DNA from: Linanthus parryae
Lineage: Eukaryota; Streptophyta; Magnoliopsida; Ericales; Polemoniaceae
Assembly (NCBI GenBank): GCA_023055425.1
Contig: JALGPY010000004.1
Span: forward strand, 55,823,718-55,887,717
Direction: 5' to 3'
Length of the DNA stretch: 64,000 nt
Part shown: positions 22,743-32,968 of the stretch, piece after piece
Position numbering within the stretch: position 1 is the first letter of the stretch
Layout: each line of letters begins with the position of its first letter
Position numbers and translations under genes: made by a program
The notes under the pieces: model-generated
Databases searched by the model: none
What the model saw: only the letters and a program-made list of their open reading frames with translations
What the model was told of the DNA's origin: nothing

Positions 22743-23607
22743 ATGGCAGATGAGATGAAGGGGTCTGGAATTGAAAAATTGGACGTCATAGATTACGCGT
22801 ACTAGAAGATGCAGATAGAGGACTATCTGTATGGGAAGAAACTGCACGCTCCACTGGATGGGGTAAATCCTGAAGCCATGAAGGAGGAAGACGGGAAGGT
22901 TTACAGGTTCTGGGCACGGTTCGATTGACGCTGTCAAGGTCAGTTGCGCACAATGTTATTAAGGAGACTACTACAGCTTCGCTGATAAAGGCATTGTCAG
23001 AAATGTACGAGACTCCGTCTGCTAATAACAAGGTGTACTAGATGAAGCGTGTGTTCAATCTGAAGATGACAGAAGGTATGTTGGTTGCTCAACATCTTAA
23101 TGATTTCTATACAATTACGATTAGTTGTTTGCTGTTGATATCGACTTTGATGATGAGGTTAGGGCCTTGATACTATTAGCGTCATTACCTAATAGTTGGG
23201 AATCTATGCGAATTGCTGTTAGTAATTTTGCTGGAAAAGAAAAATTGAAGTATGATAGCATAAGTGATCTAATTTTGGCTGAGGAAGTGCGTCATAAAGA
23301 TTCTGGTGAACCTTCGGGTTCAGCCTATAATGTTGATAATCGTGGCAGAAGTAATGAAAGGAATGATAATAATCATCGGGGAAGATCAAAATCTAAGCAT
23401 AGAGGTACTAGTCGTGGAAAATCGCAGACAAGGGATGGAAACACAGGTAATTGCTGGAACTGTGGTAAAACTGGTCACTTTAAGAGTGATTGTAAGGCAC
23501 CAAAGAAAAACAGAGGAAAGGCTGTTAATTCGGTGAATGGAGTCAGTGATGAAATTCAAGATGCTTTACTTCTTGCTGTTATAGTCCCGTTGATGATTGG
23601 ATATTAG
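22743..23607 (+). pseudogene. Tork-like gag
   Basis: An ATG at 22,743 opens a frame (MADEMKGSGIEKLDVIDY) that is broken by stops at about 22,803 and 22,926. The C-terminal half is open from 23,125 to 23,607 and contains LILLASLPNSWESM and a CCHC zinc knuckle (CWNCGKTGHFKSDC at about 23,455-23,495), the nucleic-acid-binding motif of Gag. A basic, Arg/Ser-rich stretch precedes the knuckle. Confidence 0.85.
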
Positions 23608-24176
23608 ATTCAGGTGCTTCTTTCCATACTACTTCGCGTCGTGAAATTATGCAGAACTATACTGATGGGGATTTCGGAAAGGTGTATTTGGCAGATGGGG
23701 AGCCGCTCAATATTGTTGGTCAGGGTGATATTGATGTCAAGCTTGCAAGTGGTTCTGTATGGACTTTGCGGAAGGTTAGACATGTTCCTGAACTGAAGAA
23801 GAATTTGATATTGTTCTTCTCAAGTGATGCATGGAAGGTTTTGAAAGGTTCAATGATACTTGCTCGTGTTAAGAAAACAGAAACTTTATACATGACTCCG
23901 GGACCGAGTGATACAGTTGTTGTTGCTGAAGCTGAGCAAGATGCTGATTTGTGGCATCGCAGACTTGGTCGTTTGAGTCATAGAGGTATGAAGGTATTGC
24001 AGTCCCAAGGTAAGCTCTCAAAGTTGAAGTCTGTCGATCTGCGTATTTGTGAGAGTTGTATTAAGAGAGTCAGTTTCTTCAAAGGCGGTCGTGCCTTGAG
24101 ATCAAGCAAGCTGGATATCGTGCAAACATATGTGTGGGGCCCTTCACCAGTAGCATCACTAGGAGGATCTCAATAA
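23583..24176 (+). pseudogene. Tork-like protease and pre-integrase zinc region
   Basis: The aspartic protease motif (LDSGASFHTT) sits just after gag, at about 23,600, in the frame that continues through 23,649-24,176. Downstream come HVPELKKNLI and the GAG_pre-integrase motif (DLWHRRLGRLSHRGMKVL, then a Cys-x2-Cys ICESC). These are standard Copia features. A stop follows at 24,174. Confidence 0.85.
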
Positions 24177-24862
24177 TATGTCATTTTCATTGATTATTTC
24201 AGTAGGAAAGTATGGGTTTATTTTATGACAAATAAATCTGGTGTGTTTGAAACTTTTAAGAAGTGGAAACCATGGTTGAGACTGAAACCGGTTTGAAATT
24301 GAAGTGCTTGAGATCTGATAATGGTGGAGATTACATTGATTGTGGACCTAAGGATTATTGTGCTGCACATGGTTAGACTCGAAAATACTCTTCGTGGGAC
24401 ACCACAACAGAATGGTGTGGCTGAGCGCATGAATAGGACCATCAATGAGATAGCTCAAAGCATGAGGCTTTGTTCTGGGTTACCGAAGAATTTCTGGGCA
24501 GATGCAGTTAGCACAGCAGTTTATTTCATAAATCGTGGACCTTCATTTCCATTGGAATTCAGATTGCCTGAAGAAGTATGGAGCGGAAAAGAGGTTAGTT
24601 TTGATCATTTGAAAGTTTTCGGTTGTGTTTCTTATGTTCATATTGGTGCTGCCAGACATAGTAAGCTAGATGCAAAACCCAATATTTGTTTCTTTTTTGG
24701 CTATGGAGATGCACAGTTTGGTTACAGATTCTGGGATGCTGAGAACAGGAAAATGATAAGAAGCATAGATGTGATCTTCAATGAGAAGATGATGTATAAG
24801 GATAGGGCAAGTGTTGCTATTGATACAGAGGATAAAGTCCCAGCTACTCCTTCGTATGTTTC
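24177..24862 (+). pseudogene. Tork-like integrase, N part
   Basis: After several stops, the frame from 24,321 carries the integrase core end (GTPQQNGVAERMNRTI, NFWADAVSTAVYFINR) and the region after it (FDHLKVFGCVSYVHI). The first catalytic residues upstream are in disrupted frames. The Gypsy element enters at 24,863; coding sequence resumes at 35,155. Confidence 0.85.
24858..24862. other. Target-site duplication GTTTC (left)
   Basis: GTTTC at 24,858-24,862 matches 35,155-35,159 exactly, bracketing the Gypsy element. Confidence 0.95.
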
Positions 24863-25717
24863 TGATAACGCCCAAATAGGGGTTATCTTATAGCCTGAAA
24901 AGACGTGTATGTGTGCTGGAAAACCACGTTTTAGCCAGAATTCACCCTCAGAAAGCCTCAGAAATTAGAACGAGATGTTTATTTGCTCTTCATGAATTTC
25001 TGCTTATTTTACGCATTTCGAGATATGATCACGGGTTTGTTCATGTTGTCTTCACAGGAACAGGTTCGGGAAGTGCATTGGGATGCGTGCCGAGACAGAA
25101 TCGGGTTCGCCTCGGGAAACGTGCAGAAAATGCTCGGAGCAGGATTTGACCGAGACTGGTACAAGGGAGAGCGGAATGAAAAACGGAAAGACTGGAGGAA
25201 AAACGAGCAGTGAAAACCGCCCGAGGAAGCTGAAAACGCCAAAACCGAGAATGACCGGGATGCGCTCGGTTGACAATATCTTGAGCTCTATTTGGAATTT
25301 TGAAGTGAAACCAGGGGCAAAAGAACGGAGACGTCAAGGGCTTTCCAAAAACAGGTTATAATGCTGAAACGGAGTCCGGCCGAAAAATCGACTCCCGTCA
25401 AGTGTGGGTCCCAGACAGGCCACGCTCGAGTAAGGAGTCTCGTTTCCTCGTGTCCGGAGTCGTAAGAAACTATTTCATGTTCGGGACGATTTCCGGGACA
25501 GTTTTGGCCTAGGGGTATTTTGGTCATTTTGGCACCGGGCCCGGGTTTCCGGAGTCAAGTTCAGATTTTGTCTCCCAAATTCAGGCAGCAGTTTTCCTAT
25601 GGCCAGAGTCAGGATTGGGCATAATTTAGAGCGGTTTTGACCCTGGGGTATTTTGGTAATTTTGACAAGTTTCGGGTCAAAACGCAAAACGGAGCAGAAA
25701 AGAGCAGTTTTTCTTGC

Positions 25718-26010
25718 TGTCTGCGTATTATACGCAGGATTCTGCGTATTATACGCAGACAGCAAGCCAGATGAAGGATTTTTGGCCAGTTTCTGACCCT
25801 GTCTGCGTATTTAATGCAGGATCCTGCGTATTATACGCAGCCAGGGGAAGAAAATACGCAGGAAAATGGAAAAATACGCAGCCCTGCGTATTATACGCAG
25901 CCAGGGAGGTGAAATACGCAGCCAGAGAGGAAAATACGCAGAAAGCAGCACATGTCAGGCTACTGTCTGCGTATTATACGCAGGATCCTGCGTATTTTAC
26001 GCAGACAGCA
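25718..26010. repeat. Cluster of ATACGCA dyads in the LTR
   Basis: About seven copies of TGCGTAT(T)ATACGCA or close variants, mostly in pairs 3-6 bp apart, plus several half-sites (AAAATACGCAG). The cluster lies just upstream of the TATA box and repeats at 33,824-34,116 in the other LTR. The position suggests a promoter or enhancer element; this is inference. Confidence 0.9.
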
Positions 26011-26081
26011 CAAATTTTGAGGCGGTTTCGGTCAGTGGCAGTTTCGTAAATAAAGGCAATTTCCAGAAACGTCCTCAGCAC

Positions 26082-26089
26082 TATATAAA
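26082..26089 (+). promoter_or_regulatory. LTR TATA box
   Basis: TATATAAA within GCACTATATAAAGACTCG is the best core-promoter match in the LTR. It is downstream of the palindrome cluster and upstream of a presumed R region. The same box lies at 34,188-34,195. Confidence 0.75.
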
Positions 26090-27054
26090 GACTCGTCCAG
26101 ACTCGTTTTAAAGGACAGGAACACACATCAACACATCCACGGAGAAGTCGGAGCATCCCCGGAGAGCACGGAAACGTGATTCCAGATTCGAAGACCTAGT
26201 TTGATCTTATTCTCTCTCTCATTCAAAAACTGTGTTATTTACATATGAATTTCAGTAGCTAAACTTTTACCTAGGTTCTCGGTGAACCTAGGGTTTCGTT
26301 TTCAGATCAGTTCTACGTTTTGACTATGAATTCATGATCGTACTATCTTAATTCAGCAGCTTTATTCGTTATTCTGTCTTTGATTATATCTGTTTATGCA
26401 TGATCGGAGTAGCTAACCAGAATTGCTACAGACCCGAGCCGGTAGGTGAAAACGTCTGGTTAGGGTTAGGAAGAGAAGACAGAATTTAGCACCTTACCCC
26501 GATGGGCCGACTAGCGAAGGGGAGTTAGGACTAGCCTGAAATCGTTAGACCAACTGTTAGAGAATCTGACCCGGGCCATCAGGACAGGTTAGAAACCCTA
26601 GCAGCCTGAGAACGAGACTGCAGATTTAGGCAGCTTAACAGGAATCCGAAAGTCTGCAGGATCGTGATAGCGTGTAGGAAAAGAAAAGATACTGCACAAT
26701 TGGTACGTGGCACGGATAACGAGACTGTTGTGTGTTTTCATGTCAAACAAAGAACGAAAATCTGAAGAACCCTAGGGGATCCCGGGACCTAGTATCTCAA
26801 ACCCTAGTTTTACAACCTTAAGATTATTTAGAAAATTCTCACAAAATGATTTACGTTTCAGTTATTTACTACCAGTATTTAGTTAGCAAACAAACTCTCA
26901 AAATATTCCTCCTTTTTACACTCTGTTCGTTAAAACTGATTACTAGAAAAACCTGCAAAGTCCCTGTGGGATCGATAATCCGAGTTGAAAATACTCTCTA
27001 TATTACTTGATTCGTATACTTGCGAATAGCACGCTAAATTGCGCATCAAGTTTT

Positions 27055-27072
27055 TGGCGCCGTTGCCGGGGA
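27055..27072 (+). other. Primer binding site (tRNA-Asp type)
   Basis: TGGCGCCGTTGCCGGGGA starts six bases after the 5' LTR and matches the complement of the plant tRNA-Asp 3' end, the primer typical of Athila-type Gypsy elements. Confidence 0.9.
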
Positions 27073-27187
27073 CTTTTTAGGGTTTATTTAGTAATCCGAA
27101 TTAATTTTCAGAGTTTTTATTTTTATTTTATTTTTTATTTTTATTTTTCTGTTATCTCACTGCTCTTGAGATCTCTACTTTTTCAGG

Positions 27188-29867
27188 ATGGGCGACAATA
27201 CCGAGAGAACGCCAGAACTGCCCGAGACACGTACTCCAGCCGAGATGGCTCGGTACATCGAAGATCTCATCACAGCAGGCCTTGCTGCCCGGAGCAACCA
27301 GAGGACGTACAATCGGTCTGGGAAAGCGTTGGTGGAAAATTTCGAAGTCCCCACGGGGGGGGGGGGGGCATGAACGAGCTATTGTGGTGCCCGAGATCAC
27401 CGCAGAACACTTTGACATAAAACCCTCCACCATCCAGACTGTTCAGACCCTCTGCCCGTTTTATGGTAAAGCCGACGAAGACCCGCACGACTTCATCGGG
27501 AAGTTCGAGGACTACTGCAACAAAGTCCGGTATAAGGGAGTTGGAGCCGAGGCGCTCATGCTAATACTCTTTCCATACTGCCTGTACGGAGTGGCCAACG
27601 ACTGGCTCGAATCCCGACCACCCAGATCGATCACTACATGGGAAGGATGCGTCACAGATTTTCTTGCCAAATTTTACCCCGCCTCCTGAGTCATTCAATT
27701 ACAAAGAGAGATTCTGTCATTCAGGCAGAAGACGGGAGAAACGGTGGTAGACGCATGGGACAGATTGATGAGATTGGTGAAGAGGTGCCCGAACCACGGT
27801 TTTGGAGACCCAAAAATCCTGCAGGTATTCTACCATGCCCTAGACAGGGAGAGTGCTGACAGGATTGACCGAGAAGCCGGAGGAAATTTTCTGTACCATG
27901 TGGACAAGGACGGTGCCTATGAGCTGATGAAGCAGTTAGCCAAGCAGGACACCCGACTTTTTGACGATCGTAGGATCACGGCCCGAGCCGAGCCAATGGA
28001 AGACGACCGGATAGACAATCTAACCAAGATCGTTCAAGATTTGGTCAAGAAAGTTTACTCAACTGATGCAGTGGTGGACGGACCAGATTTGGACACAGCC
28101 ATTGAGGGGCTCAGAAACGAAGATGCCAATTACATACAGCAGCAGTGGGACCCGAGCCGGTACCGACCGGGTACGAGAGATCATCCCGGGTTTCGGTACG
28201 GAAACCCGAACGCAGCAGTTTATGCACCGGGGTTCCAGCACAGACCAGCCCAGCAGGCTGCACCGACGCAGCAGGCTCAGTCGGGCCCATCTGCCCAGCA
28301 GTACGACGCTCAGATGAAGGAGATCAAGTCTATGTTCCAGACCATGGAGTCCCGGTTCAAGCACATGGACGCCCTGACTGCTGACGTGCAGACGACCAAA
28401 ACGTCACTGCGCGCTTTGGAGGTACAAGTAGGGCAGTTAGCACAACAGCTAACTGAGAGAGCACCAGGGAACTTACCCTCGACCACAGTAAATAATCCAC
28501 GTGCTCAGGTCAATGCCATCACCACTCGGAGTGGATTAGCACTACAGGATCCACCGTATCCTAGCCATGCACGTGCAGGAAAATCAAAGGAAATCGAGCG
28601 CAAAGTATTTGGCCAGGATAACAGCTCAGCCGACCGCCCCCAGCCGAAGGGCTCGGTTGAGCAGGATGTAGTGCAGAAAGAGAAGGAAGCAGAAACGATA
28701 CCTGTCTCCAAGGAGGTGCCGTATCCTTTGAAGACACGAAAGAGGGACGATAGCAAGGACTACGCCAGATTTCTCGAGATTTTCAAACAGTTGAAGATCA
28801 ACATACCCTTTGCGGAGGCGTTGGCAAAGATGCCCACTTATGCCAAGTTCCTCAAAGATATTTTGTATGGACGGAAACGTATGAGCGATTTCGAGACAAT
28901 AAATCTGACGGCAGAAGTGAGCAATTGTGTGAAGAATGGGCTACCGAGGAAGAGGAAGGACCCTGGCAGTTTTGTCATCCCGGTGACCCTAGGTAATGCT
29001 TACACAGGAAAGACTCTGTGTGACCTAGGGGCCAGTATCAATCTGATGCCTTTGTCGATTTTCAAAACTTTGAAAATCGGTGAACTCAGGCCCACCAGAA
29101 TCAAGCTGCAAATGGCGGACAGATCCGTGAAGCAGGCTTACGGAGTTATTGAAGATATTCTGGTGAAAGTCGGAGAATTGATTTTTCCGGCAGATTTCGT
29201 AATTCTGGACATGGAGGCAGGAGACGTACCACTCATTCTGGGCAGACCGTTTCTGGCCACCGGAGAAGCCATGATAAACTGCAGGAGCGGAGAACTAACA
29301 ATGCAGATTAATGAAGACAAGGTGACGTTCAACGTTTTCAAAAATCTGCAACTACCGAATTATTACGAGCATGAAGACATCTTCGCAGTAGAGGTAGTCG
29401 AAGAAGGCTGGGAAAACGAGGAGATGGATGAGCTTTGGGCAGAGATTGACAGAGTGGACAGAGAGAAGGAGGAGAGATTCCAGGAGGAGCAGGCCATGCA
29501 AGCTGAAAACCGGATCACTTTACAGCTGGAGGAAAAAGGTGGACAGAAATTGGCCCTGGTCCCGCCACTCAAAGAGCCACCGACCCGAGAGGTTAAACCG
29601 CTCCCGAGCCATCAAAGTACAGCACAGCCAAAGCAGTTTCAAGAAGGGCAGAAAACACTTATCAGCGATTCTCGGAAGCAGTTTTTCCCGGGAAAATTGA
29701 GATCTCGGTGGTCTGGACCGTTTATCATCAAAGAGGTACTTTCATGGGACGCGGTCGAATTGGAGAATCCGCGTGATAGTACAACTTGCAGGGTGAGCAG
29801 AAACCGGGTCAAGCCATATTTGGGCCCGGAAGCAGACGTCAAGGTAGACTGTTTTGACGTCCCTTGA
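27188..29867 (+). pseudogene. Gag-protease fused to an integrase C-terminal tail
   Basis: The ORF starts at 27,188 (MGDNTERTPELPE). The frame shifts at a run of 14 G (27,355-27,368) and continues from 27,282 in frame 3. It meets one TGA at 27,687 (the surrounding family motif has Arg here, so a CGA-to-TGA change is likely) and is then open for 707 codons (27,744-29,867). Gag shows KADEDPHDFIGKFEDYC and CPNHGFGDPKILQVFYHAL. The protease shows CDLGASINLMPLSIF and VPLILGRPFLATGEAMI. The final 70 or so residues (FPGKLRSRWSGPFIIKEV, VSRNRVKPYLG) are the integrase C-terminal tail of Athila/Tat elements. The RT, RNase H and integrase core that normally lie between are gone without breaking the frame. 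Confidence 0.9.
27355..27368 (+). other. 14-G run causing a gag frame change
   Basis: Fourteen consecutive G lie between two gag frames. Removing or adding bases within the run would join the frames. It may be a mutation, a slippage site or a sequencing artefact; the sequence alone cannot tell. Confidence 0.8.
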
Positions 29868-29912
29868 GCAAACATGAGGTAACTGGGTCGGGCCGTCGAC
29901 CGTAAATTACAA

Positions 29913-29936
29913 GCGCTGGTTGGGAGGCAACCCAAC
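29913..29936 (+). other. Post-pol hairpin (GTTGGG...CCCAAC)
   Basis: GTTGGGAGGCAACCCAAC, 50 bp after the stop codon, forms a 6-bp stem. From memory, similar 'GGGAGGCAACCCA' hairpins follow pol in many Athila/Tat elements. Its retention after loss of RT suggests a cis-acting role. Confidence 0.7.
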
Positions 29937-30109
29937 GTAGTAAGTTAGTTTAAATTATTTCAGTTTTATTTTCAGTTTTGAATTTTGAGAGAGGTAAGAT
30001 GAGTGGGTATTAACTTTGAATTGAGTATGTGCATATACAACAGAGCAGAAAACGAGAAGAAAACGGAGCATGAATACGGTAGAGAGAAAAAAAAATCCAT
30101 GTCTAGGCT

Positions 30110-30740
30110 GCTGTGTGCGTATTTTACGCACACTGTGCGTATTTTACGCACACCGCAGCCCAGTTTGCCAAACTTTTGAAAAAAAAAAGAAAATTGAAAA
30201 TATTATTTTTGCTGCTGTCTGCGTATTTTACGCAGGTTCTGTGTATTATACGCAGCCAGCAGTAAAAAAAAAAAAAAAAAAATTGAAAAATTATTTTTTG
30301 CTGCTGTTTGCGTATTTTACGCAGCTTTCTGCGTATTATACGCAGCCAGCAAGAAAACCTTGATTTTTGAAAAAAAAAATTATTTTTGAAAAATTATTTT
30401 AGCTGCTGTCTGCGTATTTTACGCAGCTTTCTGCGTATTATACGCAGCCAGCAAGAAAACCTTGATTTTTGAAAAAAAAAATTATTTTTGAAAAATTATT
30501 TTAGCTGCTGTTTGCGTATTTTACGCAGCTTTCTGCGTATTATATGCAGCCAGCAGTGTAAACTGGATTTTTCTGAAAAAAAAAAATCAATTGTACATGC
30601 TGTCTGCGTATTTTACGCAGGTCCTGCGTACTATACGCAGTCAGCAGGTAAAATTGCAATCTTTTTTCTTTTTTTATCACTCCAGATGGCCCTGTGTGCG
30701 TAAAATACGCACAGTATGCGTATTATACGCACAAAAATTC
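30110..30740. repeat. Array of paired ATACGCA dyads in the 3' region
   Basis: About 14 dyads in seven pairs recur with a period of roughly 80-105 bp: TGCGTATTTTACGCA then TGCGTATTATACGCA, each pair bordered by GCTG...CAGC. Spacers are A/T-rich (AAAAATTATTTTTG-like). The first and last pairs use GTGCGTA...TACGCAC in place of CTGCGTA...TACGCAG. The same dyads are in the LTRs. Not coding. Confidence 0.95.
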
Positions 30741-32275
30741 AGTTTTTTTCAAATTCTACATGAAGGGCATTTTTGTAATTTTGGCAAAAGTAGGATTTTT
30801 AAGGTCGACAGGTTGGAGCCATTTTTGGCCTCTTTTCTCTCTCTACCTCTCTACACAGATCCGTGGAGTTTGAAGCGAATTCAGAAAATTTCGTGGAAGA
30901 ACAGGCAGATTTCCGAAAACTTGAAGAATCGACCCCGGTGTGTTCTGGCACACTCGACCGTCACAGGGACTCGTACGAGTTGGGGATTTTTCAGGAACAG
31001 TTTTTCTTCAGAATAGGGCAATCGACCCCGGTGTACGAAAGTATACTCGACCATATGGGAGCACATTGTCAAACACAATGGTGCTCGGGGATTGCACATT
31101 TGAAGAGCGTATACAGAGCCGAAAGGTTGACAACTTCCGTCGAGAAATTTTCTGGAGACCGGTCAATGGTCCTCCTCTGCCGGAATTTGCATAAAATTCC
31201 GCGCCTGTAAGAACTGACTCCGGGTGCACAGGTTCAATTTCTGTCTCTCGCTTTATTTTTCTGCATATGCTACCATATGCTACCAGTTGTTCCTATTTGA
31301 TGAGGCAAGACAGCTCATCCAATCCAGATTATATGCCTGAAAATTAGTACCATGAGGGCATGGCACCATCCAGTGTGGGGGTGGTGGTGTTGTAACTGCA
31401 TTACTTTTTATTAAAAACGTAGAACTAAAAAATGATAAAAATTAAAAATTTTGAGACTGGGTGAAGGATTCAGCTTAAAACTGGAGATAGCTTAATGATA
31501 GAAAATTTCCCGAAGTGGACGAACTTAGGTGAGGAAGAGCTGCGAGAATCTGTCTAGGGGAGTTAATAGAGCCAATGCACTCCCGAAAACGCAAGTAGCT
31601 GTCTCCCGAGCAATGTATCCGACAAGCTGCCAGACCACCGTCACCAGGTAGTCGTCAACCCGCCATCACGGTCACCACATCATTTGGTGGAGTGATAGGC
31701 TATAGGGGACTTCACGTCTTGTCTCGCGCCTTAGGTCCACTAGTGAGCCCCGTTGATCCATTAATCCTTTTCTTGGTAACCGTTTGACCTAGGAAGTCGT
31801 TTTTTGATACTCGCATCATTGTTAGTATTTTTACCTTTCCTACGCGTCATGGCACGAGGGAGCTGAGTCGAGGGGGATTTTCTGGGGTAGAGCAGATTTG
31901 TCATATTTGATAGTGGATGAGCTTTATTTTTATATTTGAGGGTGTGTAAGGGTGAGATAGTGACGGCAACACACTTCGGTGTGGCGGTGACTCGCGACAT
32001 TACACCGTGAGCACAGGAGGAGAGCCGTTGTGCGTAAATTTTCCGCACGACATGGGGGACTTTGGGTTGACAGGGTTTATTGGAGGACGCGCTGTGCAAT
32101 TTAGACATCATTGCAGTGAGGAGGATTGGTTGGAAAAGCGCGATTATTTTACATATTGACTACATGGTTCGAAATTAGTGTGGGGGTGGTCGTTTCAGAT
32201 TTTATTTCAGTACACCCCACATTTTTTGGTTTATCATAGAGTTGGCCTGGTTTATATTGTTTATTGTGTTGCCCC

Positions 32276-32316
<41 letters not shown>

Positions 32317-32931
32317 AGAAAAAAAAGCATCAAAGGTAGAAAATTCAGGGTGCTTGATTGATTTTATTTCAAAACGCCAGGCCGGCAATTTTTATCACAG
32401 TTTCACATTCGTTCACAGTTGTGGCCGCGAGAACGGCAGTTACACCAGGACTGGGGAAATTGAGTGTCTAGAATCTTAGAGGATTTGGGTCAGTTTCTAT
32501 CATCTTGGTGAGGGAGTGTGAGATTGGGGTATGTGTGAGTGTGCTGTGACGTTTAGGACATCGCTTCTATATGACTTATCCTACCGTCCCAAAGCCGGCA
32601 GATTTACATTACACCCGGAGTAAAAGCACGGAAGGTGTGCGTTAGGGATACGTTCGGTTTGCGTGCAAAAGCAGAAGTAAGTAGTGTTCGTGCTTGTTCC
32701 TAACCTAGGCTGGCCGCGAGTTCTTCCGATCACCGCAGTTTCTGAAATTTAGGGGAATATGAATGTTTGATGATGTCCAGTTTGAGTTGAAGAGATTGCC
32801 CAGTCTCACCAAAAAGAAAAGAAAAAGAAAAAAAAACTATTTTTATAATATTAACACTGTTTTTAAATAAGTGCAGTTAAACCGCTCTGAATTGATTCGG
32901 GATAGTATGCATTGGTAGTATATAGCTGGAG
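30741..32931 (+). other. Non-coding 3' region of the young Gypsy element
   Basis: No protein similarity is visible. It includes a 37-base A run (32,278-32,314). The words AATCGACCCCGGTGT and TATACTCGACC recur near 30,925 and 31,020. The region ends in the hairpin and PPT before the 3' LTR. Confidence 0.7.
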
Positions 32932-32968
32932 TTTGCTCGGGACGAGCAAAGTTTAGTGTGGGGGTATT
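32932..32968 (+). other. Pre-PPT hairpin and polypurine tract
   Basis: TTTGCTCGGGACGAGCAAA (32,932-32,950) has a perfect 8-bp stem with a 3-base loop. It is followed by TTTAGTGTGGGGGTATT, whose G-rich part is the PPT abutting the LTR at 32,969. The same hairpin occurs in the second Gypsy element at 52,769-52,788. Confidence 0.85.

Larger units (their letters stand above)
24863..27048 (+). repeat. Young Gypsy element 5' LTR
   Basis: Begins TGATAACGCCCAAATAGGGG and ends GCGCATCA. The first 25 bases can fold (GATAAC.CCC facing GGGGTTATC). A cluster of TGCGTAT/ATACGCA dyads occupies 25,718-26,010, about 70 bp upstream of a TATA box at 26,082. Open frames here are chance translations of repeats. 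Confidence 0.95.

Noticed and set aside
24913..26111. Several overlapping frames repeated at 33,019-34,217
   Set aside because: They fall in the two near-identical LTRs and translate the ATACGCA repeats; duplication alone makes them appear conserved.
30110..30740. Regularly spaced palindromic repeats resembling a CRISPR array
   Set aside because: The host is a plant. Units are paired dyads with A/T-rich, mutually similar spacers, lie inside a Gypsy element, and have no cas genes.
32278..32314. Poly-A tail of a LINE or SINE insertion
   Set aside because: No target duplication or retroposon body was found next to the A run; it appears to be a homopolymer within the Gypsy 3' region.
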